A model generated the notes under the pieces. It ran no database searches, was not told the DNA's origin, and worked only from the letters and a program-made list of their open reading frames with translations. Below, piece after piece: positions 29,292-38,080 of a stretch of 64,000 bases of DNA. Source of the DNA: DATARH01 sp963789255 (GTDB lineage Bacteria > Pseudomonadota > Alphaproteobacteria > ATCC43930 > CGMCC-115725); contig CAWBJW010000002.1 of the NCBI GenBank assembly GCA_963789255.1, positions 1,302,001 to 1,366,000 of the forward strand, in the 5' to 3' direction. Position 1 is the stretch's first letter; the number at the start of each line of letters is the position of its first letter. A program made the position numbers and the translations under genes.

Positions 29292-30284
29292 TCAGGCGCG
29301 GCGCAGGCGATGCAGCGTGATCGTCGGTGGGCAATTCAACCGCACCGGCACGATGCAGGACCCGACGCCGACCGAGGTATAACCGGCCATGCCGCGGTAC
29401 TCCCAGGCGCCGGCGCCCATATGCCGGGGCAGAACCGCGTCGAGCGTCAGCGGGATCGAACCCGGCAGGCAGATCTGGCCGCCATGCGTATGCCCGGCCA
29501 GCAGCAGGTCGAAACCGGCATGCGCGGCCTGGCGATAAATCTCCGGCGTATGCGACAGCAAAATCGAGAACGCGTCATCGGGAATTGCCGTGCTGGCTTT
29601 TTCGATATTGTCCACCCGATAGTAATGCGCATCGTCAATGCCCGCCAGATGTATGGATTGATCGCCGCGCACCGACTCCTCGCATTCATTGATCAGCATC
29701 CGTATCCCCATGGCTTCGAGCCCGGGAACCATCATGATTGTGTCGTGGTTGCCGAGAACGCCATAGGCGGAACCCGTCAAATGCGGACGCACCCGCGCCA
29801 AGCCGTCGAGGGTCGCATCGAACGGGCCGAACGTTTTTCCCCGAAAATCGCCGGTCAACACACAGATGTCATAGCTCAGGTGCTGGACAAGCTCTGTGAG
29901 ATGGCGCATCGCGCCTTCGTTCATATCGACATGCATGTCACTGATATGAAGTATGGTGAACCCGTCGAATTTTTCCGGGAGCTTGATAGAAAGGACGATA
30001 TTCTCGCGGACCTCGATACGCTCGGCGTTCTTCCGGGCTCGCCAATAAAGTCCGGTAAGTTTCAGTGCATTTCGGATGATCGAAGGAGCCGAATACCAAT
30101 TCTCGATATGAAAAAAATTCAGCCCGCCGCCGAATACGTGCATCTCATGGTCGGTCTCGATCCCCAGCCGCTGTTTCGCGTGCACCGGCCCCAGGCGACT
30201 TTCTAATTGTTTGAGGAACGTCCGAATCCGTCGGCATTCGCAACGACAACATCCTTTGCTGTCATTGTGAGCGAAGCGGGGCAA
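29292..30284 (-). CDS. Metallophosphoesterase, YkuE-like
   Basis: A calcineurin-like phosphoesterase with all five metal-binding blocks: ILHISDMHVD, VLTGDFRGK, GVLGNHDTI, LLSHTPEIY and LAGHTHGGQ. The N-terminal part (LESRLGPVHAKQRLGIETDH) also looks family-like. The start is uncertain: no ATG precedes that conserved part, the TTG at 30284 lies inside a repeat element, and a GTG at 30183-30185 is the best alternative. Relatives include membrane-bound phosphoesterases that hydrolyse UDP-sugar or lipid phosphates. It converges with the CarS-like gene, and the stop codons are 16 bases apart. Confidence 0.9.
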   Translation of the reverse strand: MPRFAHNDSKGCCRCECRRIRTFLKQLESRLGPVHAKQRLGIETDHEMHVFGGGLNFFHIENWYSAPSIIRNALKLTGLYWRARKNAERIEVRENIVLSIKLPEKFDGFTILHISDMHVDMNEGAMRHLTELVQHLSYDICVLTGDFRGKTFGPFDATLDGLARVRPHLTGSAYGVLGNHDTIMMVPGLEAMGIRMLINECEESVRGDQSIHLAGIDDAHYYRVDNIEKASTAIPDDAFSILLSHTPEIYRQAAHAGFDLLLAGHTHGGQICLPGSIPLTLDAVLPRHMGAGAWEYRGMAGYTSVGVGSCIVPVRLNCPPTITLHRLRRA

Positions 30285-30290
30285 TCTCGG
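30261..30290. repeat. GTCATTGNGAGCGAAGC repeat fragment
   Basis: The stretch GTCATTGTGAGCGAAGCGG followed by GGCAATCTCG matches the widespread bacterial intergenic repeat of the form GTCATTGCGAGCGAAGCGAAGCAATCTCG. It overlaps the apparent start of the metallophosphoesterase, so insertion of this element may have altered the original start region. Confidence 0.6.
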
Positions 30291-30303
30291 CGATTATCAT
30301 TAC

Positions 30304-31362
30304 CTAATTCAGCCGCGGTTCGGTGATGTGGCGCGGGTCCTGCTGGAGTTCGCCGCGCTCGGCTTTTTTGACGATATCGACGAGGCGCTCGTTGGCGCGC
30401 GCCGCGAGCCCGACCTTCTCGCCCTCGCGCACGACAAAGCCGTTCAAGAACTCGATCTCGGTGCGCCGCCCCTTTGCCATGTCCTGGCCCATCGACGGGC
30501 GCTGCTCGGCCGAGCCGCGCGGCGCGTTGAGCCGATGCTCGTCGTATCGTTTAAGCGCCACGGCATCGCCTTCGCCGGCCCGGGCGATCAATTCCGGGTC
30601 TTGGTGGCCGATCTCCTCGAGCTTGTAGCCGAGCCTTTGGCCGATGCGGATTGCTTCGCTCGCGAGCCGCGCCTGGAAATGGCGGATTGTCTCGTTCGCG
30701 GTGAGCTGCGCGCCGCTGAGCCCGGTGCAGGCGGAAACACCGTTCGCCGACGAGTTGGCAACGAGCTTCGACCAACGCTCTCCCCACAGATTGTCGGTCG
30801 CCTTGGCGCTATCGGCATGGCTGACGAGGCGACACACCTCCTGGGCCCGGTCGGTCATGCGGCCGTGCACCTCGCCGGTACGGTAGACCGTGTGGCGGCT
30901 GCCGCCGACCAGCCCGCCGCGATGGATCTGACCCGGAGCACGCAGGTGGACGCTGATATTGCTGGCGATGCAGCCGAGCGTTTTGCCCCACCCGACCACC
31001 TCGGCAATCGTCGCCTCGTTCATGCAGTTCTGCAAAGACACGACATAGCCGGAGGGTGCGAGGTACTGCCGGATCAGCAGCGCCGCCCACGCCGTGTCGT
31101 AGGACTTCATGCAGACGAACGCAATATCGACCGGCGGCTCCTTGGCGAGATGCTGGGCTTCGGTCAGGTGCAGGGCACGCACCTTGACCTTGAACGGGTC
31201 GGGTCCCTGGTGATGGGTGATGTGAAAGCCGTTCTTTTTGATCTCCTCGACATGCTCGGGCCACGGGTCGATGAAGGTCACATCCTCGCCGGCCCGCGCC
31301 ATATGCGCCCCGGTATAACCGCCGACCGCCCCGGCGCCGACGATCGCGATCCGCTTGCCCAT
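30304..31362 (-). CDS. Ketopantoate reductase (PanE/ApbA) family protein
   Basis: A 352-residue NAD(P)H-dependent reductase. The N-terminal motif is IAIVGAGAVGGYTGAHMARAG; the catalytic lysine lies in WSKLVANSSANGVSACTG and the late segment RPSMGQDMAKGRRTEIEFLNG matches the family. True PanE makes pantoate for CoA synthesis, but many paralogues act on other 2-oxo or hydroxy acids; the length is some 50 residues above E. coli PanE. The ATG at 31360-31362 has GGAGA six bases upstream. It is divergent from the MFS transporter at 31584, so a metabolite-linked pair is possible. Confidence 0.87.
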   Translation of the reverse strand: MGKRIAIVGAGAVGGYTGAHMARAGEDVTFIDPWPEHVEEIKKNGFHITHHQGPDPFKVKVRALHLTEAQHLAKEPPVDIAFVCMKSYDTAWAALLIRQYLAPSGYVVSLQNCMNEATIAEVVGWGKTLGCIASNISVHLRAPGQIHRGGLVGGSRHTVYRTGEVHGRMTDRAQEVCRLVSHADSAKATDNLWGERWSKLVANSSANGVSACTGLSGAQLTANETIRHFQARLASEAIRIGQRLGYKLEEIGHQDPELIARAGEGDAVALKRYDEHRLNAPRGSAEQRPSMGQDMAKGRRTEIEFLNGFVVREGEKVGLAARANERLVDIVKKAERGELQQDPRHITEPRLN

Positions 31363-31583
31363 CGCACTTCTCCGTGAAATTCGCGCCACGATCGTAGCCC
31401 CCGATGGCGCTGGCGGGCAATCAGGGCGAGGAGGGGCCCGTATTCCACGGATTTCCCCAGCAACTCGGCAACCGGCACCGCAACCGTCCAATGCCTAAAG
31501 GGCGGTTGCCGCAGGCGCCTGCCGCGCGTTATCAGAACGCGGGTTGATCAAAAACCGGGCAGCGGGCGAGGAGAGGCCGGGCG

Positions 31584-32852
31584 GTGACGGAGTTCGTCGG
31601 AACGACATCGGCCGGCATCGATGCCGCGCCGCGTTCGCACGCGAGCATCGAGTCGCGCGAGTCATGGATCGCCGCCTTCATCGTCCTCGGCCTCCTGGCA
31701 ATCTCCTACGGCTCGCCGCTGCTCGCCGTGGTCGGCCTGAAGCCGATGACCGCGGACCTCGGCACCGCGCGCGAGCTGGTGGCGCTCGCCGGCGCGCTGA
31801 CCTGGCTTGGCACCGGGCTCGGCGGCATCATGATGGGCCAGGTGGCGGAGCGGATCGGCATCCGCGTCACCGTGATCTTCGGCGCGACGATGATCGCACT
31901 CGGCCTCGCGGTCTCGGCCATCGGCAACATCTGGGTGATCCTCGTCGGCCACGCGCTGTTTGTCGGCTTCCTCGGCAACGGCGCGCTTTATCCGCCGCTC
32001 TTGGTCTATGTCAGCCGCTGGTTCGACCGGCGGCGCGGCACCGCGCTGGCGCTGATATCCTCCGGCCAGTACATCGCCGGCATGGTGTGGCCGACCGTGT
32101 TCGAGCGCGCGATGACGGGTTACGGCTGGCGCACAACGATGATCGGGTTCGCTGCGGTTCTCGTCATCGGGGTCCCGATCGCGGCCTTGTTCCTGCCGCG
32201 GGCGCCAGAGGCGCCGCCCGCCTTCGGGTTCGGTGAAGCCGGGGCGCGCCGCGCGGTGCTCGGCATGCGCCCAAATAACGTGCTCGCGATATTATGTCTC
32301 GCCGGGTTCTGCTGCTGCGTGCCGATGGCGATCCCGCAGGGCCACCTCGTCGCGTTTTGCAGCGATATCGGCATCCCGGCGGCGCAGGGCGCGGCGATGC
32401 TGTCGGTATTGCAAGGCAGCGCCTTTGTCAGCCGGGTGCTGTGGGGCTGGATGGCTGACCGGATCGGCGGCCTGAAGACGGTGCTGATCGGCTCGGCCTG
32501 CCAGGCCTTGGCGATCGCCGCATTCCTGACGACCCAGGACGAGCGCGGCCTGTTCGTCGTTTCGGCCGCCTATGGGCTCGGCTTCAGCGGCATCATCCCG
32601 GCTTATGTCGTGGCGATCCGCGAACTCTATCCGTCACGCGAGGCGTCGTGGCGGGTGCCGAGCGTCTTGTTCGTCAGCATGGCCGGGATGGCGTTCGGCA
32701 GCTGGTTTGCCGGCGCGCTCTACGACCATTTCGGGTTCTACGCGCCGGCCTTTGCGATCGGCGTGCTGTTCAACCTTTTCAATCTCGCCCTGGTCGGGTT
32801 CCTCGTGCTGCGCCAGCGCTGGGCCGGCGGGGTTCGCCCGGCGCTGGCCTGA
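31584..32852 (+). CDS. MFS transporter
   Basis: A 422-residue major facilitator with about twelve hydrophobic segments. Between helices 2 and 3 the loop GGIMMGQVAERIGIRV fits the MFS signature, and a second copy (GWMADRIGGLKTV) follows helix 8. The first half has ALYPPLLVYVSRWFDRRRGTAL, typical of the oxalate/formate or monocarboxylate antiporter subgroup. The N terminus is cytoplasmic. The GTG at 31584 has a GGAGAGG site upstream. It faces two alpha-hydroxy-acid dehydrogenase genes; uptake of a hydroxy acid such as lactate or glycolate is a reasonable guess. Confidence 0.9.
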   Translation: MTEFVGTTSAGIDAAPRSHASIESRESWIAAFIVLGLLAISYGSPLLAVVGLKPMTADLGTARELVALAGALTWLGTGLGGIMMGQVAERIGIRVTVIFGATMIALGLAVSAIGNIWVILVGHALFVGFLGNGALYPPLLVYVSRWFDRRRGTALALISSGQYIAGMVWPTVFERAMTGYGWRTTMIGFAAVLVIGVPIAALFLPRAPEAPPAFGFGEAGARRAVLGMRPNNVLAILCLAGFCCCVPMAIPQGHLVAFCSDIGIPAAQGAAMLSVLQGSAFVSRVLWGWMADRIGGLKTVLIGSACQALAIAAFLTTQDERGLFVVSAAYGLGFSGIIPAYVVAIRELYPSREASWRVPSVLFVSMAGMAFGSWFAGALYDHFGFYAPAFAIGVLFNLFNLALVGFLVLRQRWAGGVRPALA

Positions 32853-32863
32853 CCCGATCGCGC

Positions 32864-34057
32864 TCAGCGGTTGCGCGGCCAGTCGTCGGTCCACAGGAAA
32901 TCGGGGCCGAGCTGGTCGAGGCTCGGACAGCCGATCTGGCCCATCACCAGATCGATCTCGCCGCGGAAGATGTCGACCGCCTTCTTGACCCCGGGCAGCC
33001 CGCCGGCGACAGCGCCGTAGAGCGTCGGGCGGCCGAAGAAGCAGAACTGCGCGCCGAGACACATCGCGATCAAGATGTCGGCGCCGCGCCGGACGCCGCT
33101 GTCGAGCATCACCGTCATGCGGTCGCCGACCGCGGCCTTCACCGCCGGCAGGACCTCGAGCGAGGCCGGCGCCTGGTCGAGCTGGCGCCCGCCATGATTC
33201 GACACGATGACCCCGTCGCAGCCGATCTCGGCGGCGCGCACCGCATCGGCCGGGTGCATGATCCCCTTGACGATCAGGTTGCGCGGAAAGAGGCGCCGGT
33301 ATTTCTCCAGTTCGCGCCAGGTCTGCGCATGCGCCGGGACCTGTGCGCGGTTGAATTTCACCGTATCCTCGGCGGTCGCGCCGGGTGGCGCGTAGGGCAG
33401 CCAGTTTTCCAACGCCGGCGTGCCGCCGTGGCGGATGTATTCGAGAACCCAGCCGGGGTGGGTCATCGCCTCGGCGAGCAATGCCGGCTTGAGGCTCAGC
33501 GCCGCCCGCATCCAGTTGCCGCGAATATTGGCGAAGCCGTTGCGCATGTTGCGCTCGCGCTTCGAATGCACCGGCACATCGACGGTCAGCACCAGCGCCT
33601 GCAGACCGGCATCGGCAACACGTCGGATCAGATCCTCCGAGATCTTGCCGTCGCGCGCGGCGTATAGCTGATACCAGGCGTTGTTCGGGGCGACGCGGGC
33701 CGCCGATTCGAGCGAATCGTTGCTCGACCCGGACATGATGTAGGGGATGTTGGCCTCGGCGGCGGATTCGGCCAGCATCAGATCGGCGCCGCGGCGGAAG
33801 AGGCCGGCGCCCCCGGTCGGCGAGATGCCGAACGGGCTGGCGAAGGTATGGCCGAAAATCGTCGCCGACTGGTCGCGCTTCGAGACGTCAACCAGGTAGC
33901 GCGGCAGCAACCGATGCTTGTGAAACGCGGCGGTGTTGCGCTCAAGGCCGCGCTCGTCTTCGAGACCGCCCTCGATAAAGTCGAAAGCGACCTTCGGCAG
34001 GCGCCGCTTGGCCATCTGGTGCAGGTCTTCGATATTGACCGCTTGATCGATCCTCAT
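32864..34057 (-). CDS. FMN-dependent alpha-hydroxy-acid dehydrogenase, copy 1
   Basis: A 397-residue (S)-2-hydroxy-acid oxidase/dehydrogenase of the LldD/glycolate oxidase family. FMN-binding and catalytic parts visible are SPFGISPTGGAGLF, the LTVDVPVHSKRERNMRNG segment, KGIMHPADAVRA with the FMN lysine, and SNHGGRQLDQAPAS carrying the base histidine, then DSGVRRGADILIA. It differs from the copy at 34308 in the middle but has the same length and an identical end (LDQLGPDFLWTDDWPRNR). The stop lies 11 bases from the convergent MFS gene. It oxidises L-lactate, glycolate, mandelate or a similar acid. Confidence 0.92.
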   Translation of the reverse strand: MRIDQAVNIEDLHQMAKRRLPKVAFDFIEGGLEDERGLERNTAAFHKHRLLPRYLVDVSKRDQSATIFGHTFASPFGISPTGGAGLFRRGADLMLAESAAEANIPYIMSGSSNDSLESAARVAPNNAWYQLYAARDGKISEDLIRRVADAGLQALVLTVDVPVHSKRERNMRNGFANIRGNWMRAALSLKPALLAEAMTHPGWVLEYIRHGGTPALENWLPYAPPGATAEDTVKFNRAQVPAHAQTWRELEKYRRLFPRNLIVKGIMHPADAVRAAEIGCDGVIVSNHGGRQLDQAPASLEVLPAVKAAVGDRMTVMLDSGVRRGADILIAMCLGAQFCFFGRPTLYGAVAGGLPGVKKAVDIFRGEIDLVMGQIGCPSLDQLGPDFLWTDDWPRNR

Positions 34058-34130
34058 CGGGCTGGCTTCTCGCTGAAAGGTGCCAAATCAGGCGGCAACA
34101 ATGCGGCTTCCGCGCGCCGCCGACAATCCT

Positions 34131-34268
34131 TCAGGGCGTCACGACCGCCATGCCGAGCCTGCGGGCGCTCACGGCTTTGCGCTGGTCGAAGGTGACAGGG
34201 GTGGCGTCCAGGCGCTGAGCGACGTGGATGGCGTCAGGGGTGCGCTTCGGCGACGCTGGGGTGCTCAT
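34131..34268 (-). pseudogene. PIN-domain (VapC-like) toxin, C-terminal remnant
   Basis: A 45-codon minus-strand frame from an ATG at 34266-34268 to TGA at 34131-34133. It reads TPDAIHVAQRLDATPVTFDQR and ends ARRLGMAVVTP, the hallmark of the last third of a PIN-domain ribonuclease toxin (the TPDAIHVA helix and the TFDxR acidic strand). The N-terminal two thirds, including the first catalytic aspartates, are absent, and no antitoxin is adjacent. It lies in the 250-base gap between the two duplicated dehydrogenases, so it is a relic rather than a working toxin. Confidence 0.7.
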
Positions 34269-34307
34269 GCCCTCAAGATAGCCATCGGAGGGCGATCAGG
34301 CCAGCGG

Positions 34308-35501
34308 TCAGCGGTTGCGCGGCCAGTCGTCGGTCCACAGGAAGTCGGGACCGAGCTGATCGAGGCTCGGGCAGCCGATCTGGCCCATCACCAGGTCGAT
34401 CTCGCCGCGGAAGATGTCGACCGCCTTCTTGACCCCGGCGAGGCCACCCGCCGCTGCGCCGTAAAGCGTCGGGCGGCCGAAGAACACGAAATCGGCGCCG
34501 AGGCACAGCGCGATCAGGATGTCGGCGCCGCGCCGCGCGCCGCTGTCGACGAGGATCGCCGCCTTGTCGCCGACCGCCGCCTTTATCGCCGGCAATACGT
34601 CGAGCGAGGCCGGCGCCTGGTCGAGCTGGCGCCCGCCATGGTTCGACACCAGGATGCCGTCGCAGCCGACCTCGACCGCCCGGATCGCGTCGGCCGGGTT
34701 CATGATGCCCTTGACCACGAGCGCGCGCGGAAACAGCTTGCGGTAGGTTTCCAGGTCGCGCCAGGTCTGGGCGTTGAACGGGCGCACCGACGAGGTGAAG
34801 TTGTAGACCTCCTCGGCGCTGGCGCCGGGCGGCGCATAGGGCTGCCAGTTGCCCAGCATCGGCGTGCCGCCGCCGCGCTGCAGGTATTCGATGATCCAGC
34901 CGGGATGGGTCAGCGCTTCCATCAATATCGCCGGCTTGAGGCTCAACGCCTGCAACAAGCCGCCGCGGATATTGCGGAAGCCGTTGCGGATGTTGCGCTC
35001 GCGCTTGCCCCCGACCGGGGTATCGACGGTCAACACCAGGGCGCCCAGCCCGGCATCGGCGGTGCGCCGGATCATATCGCTGTTGATCTCCGGCTTGCGC
35101 GCGGCATAGAGCTGGTACCAGTGGTTTTTCGGGGCGATCCTGGCCGCGGCCTCGATCGTCTCGCTGCTGCCCCCCGACATGATGTAGGGGATATTGGCGT
35201 CGCGCGCCGCCTCGGCCAGCATCAGATCGGCATGATTGCGGAACAGGCTTGTCCCGCCGGTCGGCGAGATGCCGAACGGGCTGGAGAATTTCTGGCCGAA
35301 CAGGGTCTGCGACTGGTCGCGCACCGACACGTCGACGAGATAACGCGGCAGCAGTCGATGCTTGTGGAAGGCCGAGGTGTTGCGCTCAAGGCCGCGCTCG
35401 TCCTCGATCCCGCCCTCGATATAGTCGAAAGCGATCTTCGGCAGGCGCCGCTTCGCCATCTGGTGCAAGTCTTCGATATTGACCGCTTGATCGATCCTCA
35501 T
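34308..35501 (-). CDS. FMN-dependent alpha-hydroxy-acid dehydrogenase, copy 2
   Basis: Same family and length (397 residues) as the gene at 32864. It keeps the FMN/catalytic segments SPFGISPTGGTSLF, LTVDTPVGGKRERNIRNG, KGIMNPADAIRA, SNHGGRQLDQAPAS and DSGARRGADILIA. The first 30 and last 30 residues are nearly identical to copy 1, the middle (about residues 180-260) diverges most, including the active-site lid, so the two copies may have different substrates. The two arose by tandem duplication, with a toxin relic now between them. No ribosome-binding site stronger than GAGAG precedes the ATG at 35501. Confidence 0.92.
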   Translation of the reverse strand: MRIDQAVNIEDLHQMAKRRLPKIAFDYIEGGIEDERGLERNTSAFHKHRLLPRYLVDVSVRDQSQTLFGQKFSSPFGISPTGGTSLFRNHADLMLAEAARDANIPYIMSGGSSETIEAAARIAPKNHWYQLYAARKPEINSDMIRRTADAGLGALVLTVDTPVGGKRERNIRNGFRNIRGGLLQALSLKPAILMEALTHPGWIIEYLQRGGGTPMLGNWQPYAPPGASAEEVYNFTSSVRPFNAQTWRDLETYRKLFPRALVVKGIMNPADAIRAVEVGCDGILVSNHGGRQLDQAPASLDVLPAIKAAVGDKAAILVDSGARRGADILIALCLGADFVFFGRPTLYGAAAGGLAGVKKAVDIFRGEIDLVMGQIGCPSLDQLGPDFLWTDDWPRNR

Positions 35502-35571
35502 CGGGCTGGGCTCTCGCTGAAAGGGGCCAATCCTGGCGCTGGCGTTGCTGAATTCGGCCGACGGCTAGCGG

Positions 35572-36447
35572 CTAGCCCGGGCAATGCGCGGTGGCGAGTA
35601 GAAACATCGCCGGCAGCCGCACTCCGTTCGGCGTCGCATAGGCCGCCAACGCCGCCTCGGTTTCCCTGATGATCGCCTGCCGGGTCGCCTCGTCCGCCGC
35701 CTTCTCGTCCATCAGCCGCTGGACCGCGCCGAACAGCGCCACATGCTCGGCCATGCTCGCCGCCGAGCCGCCGATGACGTGAAACGGCTTCGGTTCGATG
35801 GCGATGTCGGCAAACCCGGAAGCGGCGAGAATGCCGCGGAAGTAATCGCGATCGCTGAACACCTCTGCGCTCGGCGCGTGCGACGGCGCTGGCGCCGGCG
35901 GGCCCAGATGCCGCAGCGCGATGTCGTAGGGGACCTTCCGGTGGACGTTTTCCTCGATCGACGCCCACACCGCCATGGCGAGCCGCCCGCCGAGTTGCAG
36001 CGCACCGCACAGATTGCGGAAGGCCGCCGTCGGATCGGCAAAAAACATGACGCCAAACCGCGAGGTCACCAAGTCGAACGATTCCGGCGGCAGGGGGTGC
36101 ACCTGCGCATCGGCGAGCAGCAGCGTGACGTTGGCCAGCCCCTGCTCGGCGACCCGCTGCCGGGCCACCGCGAGCATCGGTTCCGAGATGTCGATGCCGG
36201 TGACGTGGCCCTGCGGCCCGACTGCGGCAGCGTAGGGCAATGTCGTCGCGCCGGGGCCGCAGCCGACATCGAGCACGCGCTCGCCGGGAGCCACCTGCGC
36301 TGCTTTGAGCAGCATGGCGGTGACCTCGACATTGCGCGCCTCCTGGACCCCGAGCCGGCCGACCCAGCGCGGTCCGGCGATCTCATTCCAGTACTGCCGC
36401 ATCGCGGCGTTGGCGGAACCCTCCGCCGCGGGGCTGGCGTCGCTCAT
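35572..36447 (-). CDS. Class I SAM-dependent methyltransferase
   Basis: A 291-residue methyltransferase_11/25 type enzyme. Motif I is RVLDVGCGPGATTLPYA, motif II-like is GIDISEPMLAVARQR, and LLADAQVHPLPPESFDLVTSRFGVMFF carries motifs III and IV. The C-terminal lid (SDRDYFRGILAASGFADIAIEP) is similar to UbiE/COQ5-type proteins. The ATG overlaps the stop of the CoA transferase by three bases (ATGA), so the two are coupled. Substrate unknown. Confidence 0.88.
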   Translation of the reverse strand: MSDASPAAEGSANAAMRQYWNEIAGPRWVGRLGVQEARNVEVTAMLLKAAQVAPGERVLDVGCGPGATTLPYAAAVGPQGHVTGIDISEPMLAVARQRVAEQGLANVTLLLADAQVHPLPPESFDLVTSRFGVMFFADPTAAFRNLCGALQLGGRLAMAVWASIEENVHRKVPYDIALRHLGPPAPAPSHAPSAEVFSDRDYFRGILAASGFADIAIEPKPFHVIGGSAASMAEHVALFGAVQRLMDEKAADEATRQAIIRETEAALAAYATPNGVRLPAMFLLATAHCPG

Positions 36448-37682
36448 TTTGCCCCGACGATGCCTTCCTGGCGCAGCGCGTCGATCTCCGGCGCGCTCAT
36501 GCCGAGCCAGCCGCCGAGCACCTCGGCGCTGTGTTGGCCCAACAGCGGCGACGGCCTGACCCTGGGCGGCGTGCCGTCGAAGCGCACCGGCCAGGCCGGC
36601 ATCTTGACCGCGCCGGTCGTGGGATGCTGGATCGTCTGCATGATGCCGCGCTCGGCGAGCGAGGGGTCGTTCATCAGTTCGAGCGTGTCGAACACCGCGC
36701 CCGCGGGCACGCCGGCGGCGCCGATGATCGTCATCGCCTCTTCCTTGGTGTGCGTTCGGGTCCACGTGGCGATAATCTCGTCGACCTCGGCGGCACGCTG
36801 GCCGCGCGCCGGCCCGGTGTCGTAGCGCGCATCGCCGATCAGGTCCTCGCGGCCGATCGCCTTCACCAGGCGCCGCCAGTGGTCGGCATTGGCCCGGCTG
36901 GTGAAGATATAGACGTAATCGTTCGGCCCGCCCCCCTTGCACGGATAGAGGGCCGACGGGGCGAGCGCGGTGCTCGACCGGCTGCTGCCGTTACGCAGCT
37001 GGGCCTTGCCGCTCCCCTGGGTGCGCGAGAACGGCACGCGCATGTAATGGATCATCGCATCCTGCATCGCGACTTCGAGACGGCGGCCCTGGCCGGTCTT
37101 GGCCCGCTTGTAGAGGCAGCCGAGAATGCTGATCGCCATCAGCATGCCGGTGCCGGTATCGCCAAAGGAGGGGCCGGGTTTGACCGGCGGCCGGTCGCCC
37201 TCGCCGGTGACGCTGATCGGGCCGCCGGCGGCCTGCGCGATCATGTCGAAGGCGAGCGATTTCTCGTACGGGCTGCCGGTGCCGAAGCCCTTGACCCGGC
37301 AGTAGATGATGCCGGGGTTGATCTTCTTGACCTCGTCATAGCCGAGGCCGAGGCGCTCGATCGTCCCCGGCGCCATGTTCTCGACCGTGACATCGGCCTT
37401 GGCGAGGAGCGACTTGACGATTTCCAGCCCGCGCGGCGATTTGAGGTTGAGCGTCAGCGATTTCTTGTTGGCGTTGAACTGGTGGAAATACCAGGGGTCG
37501 TCATCGGGCTGTCCCGGGCGCAGTCGGCGGCCGGGATCGCCGGTCAGGGGGTTCTCGATCTTGACGACCTCGGCGCCGAGCCAGGCAAGGGACTCCGTGC
37601 ACGACGGGCCGGCCTCGAACTGGGTGAAATCCACCACCTTGACGCCTTCGAGACAATCCAGTTCAACCGGTATCGTCGCCAT
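36444..37682 (-). CDS. CaiB/BaiF family CoA transferase
   Basis: A 412-residue type III CoA transferase. It starts with GVKVVDFTQFEAGPSCTESLAWLGAEVVKIE, typical of the formyl-CoA/carnitine-CoA transferase family; ENMAPGTIERLGLGYDEV and the catalytic aspartate in PSFGDTGTGMLMA are present, as is VAMQDAMIHYM. It moves CoA between a CoA thioester and a carboxylic acid; substrates cannot be named. A strong GGAGGAAGG site precedes the ATG at 37680-37682. It is followed by a coupled methyltransferase, and behind it lies a MITE-like repeat. Confidence 0.92.
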   Translation of the reverse strand: MATIPVELDCLEGVKVVDFTQFEAGPSCTESLAWLGAEVVKIENPLTGDPGRRLRPGQPDDDPWYFHQFNANKKSLTLNLKSPRGLEIVKSLLAKADVTVENMAPGTIERLGLGYDEVKKINPGIIYCRVKGFGTGSPYEKSLAFDMIAQAAGGPISVTGEGDRPPVKPGPSFGDTGTGMLMAISILGCLYKRAKTGQGRRLEVAMQDAMIHYMRVPFSRTQGSGKAQLRNGSSRSSTALAPSALYPCKGGGPNDYVYIFTSRANADHWRRLVKAIGREDLIGDARYDTGPARGQRAAEVDEIIATWTRTHTKEEAMTIIGAAGVPAGAVFDTLELMNDPSLAERGIMQTIQHPTTGAVKMPAWPVRFDGTPPRVRPSPLLGQHSAEVLGGWLGMSAPEIDALRQEGIVGAK

Positions 37683-37794
37683 CGCCTTCCTCCCGAATCG
37701 GAATTCTGGCGCTACGGTGCTCCCGCCCGGCCCCCGTGTGCAAGGTGGAATCGCCGCGCCGCGTCCCGAAGGGCAATGTCAGAGGCACCGCGCC

Positions 37795-37878
37795 GTAGGA
37801 TGGGTTGAGCGCAGCGAAACCCATCCTCTGGCCGCCGATACTGGCATGATGGGCTTGGCTGCGCTCAGCCCATCCTAC
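37795..37878. repeat. MITE-like 84-base inverted repeat, second copy
   Basis: Begins GTAGGATGGGTTGAGCGCAG and ends GCTCAGCCCATCCTAC, with the two halves complementary. Size and layout match the element at 11643-11727. It lies in the 398-base gap between the CoA transferase and the M20 hydrolase. Confidence 0.8.
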
Positions 37879-37930
37879 GAGCTACTTCTTCCTCGATGGG
37901 GGAGAGCGGGGAGGCTTGATTGTCGTCAAC

Positions 37931-38077
37931 ATGGAACATTCTTCGCAAATCGCACAAACCGACGAGCGTTTCTTCTTCGGCCCGAACGCCCGCATCGAGC
38001 TGGTGCCGGTGATGGCGGCGGATGACCTGCGGAAGGGGTTGTCGACCGTTCCGGATATCGTTCAGCGCTACGGCTGA
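37931..38077 (+). CDS. Small hypothetical protein (48 aa)
   Basis: A short frame from ATG at 37931 to TGA at 38075-38077. The sequence MEHSSQIAQTDERFFFGPNA followed by an acidic/hydrophobic stretch and IVQRYG has ordinary amino-acid composition, but I recognise no family. No good ribosome-binding site stands at the right distance; a GGGGAGG lies 16 bases upstream. It may be a fragment of a lost gene, or the 5'-cut end of one. It converges with the M20 hydrolase and the stops are three bases apart. Confidence 0.3.
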   Translation: MEHSSQIAQTDERFFFGPNARIELVPVMAADDLRKGLSTVPDIVQRYG

Positions 38078-38080
38078 CGC

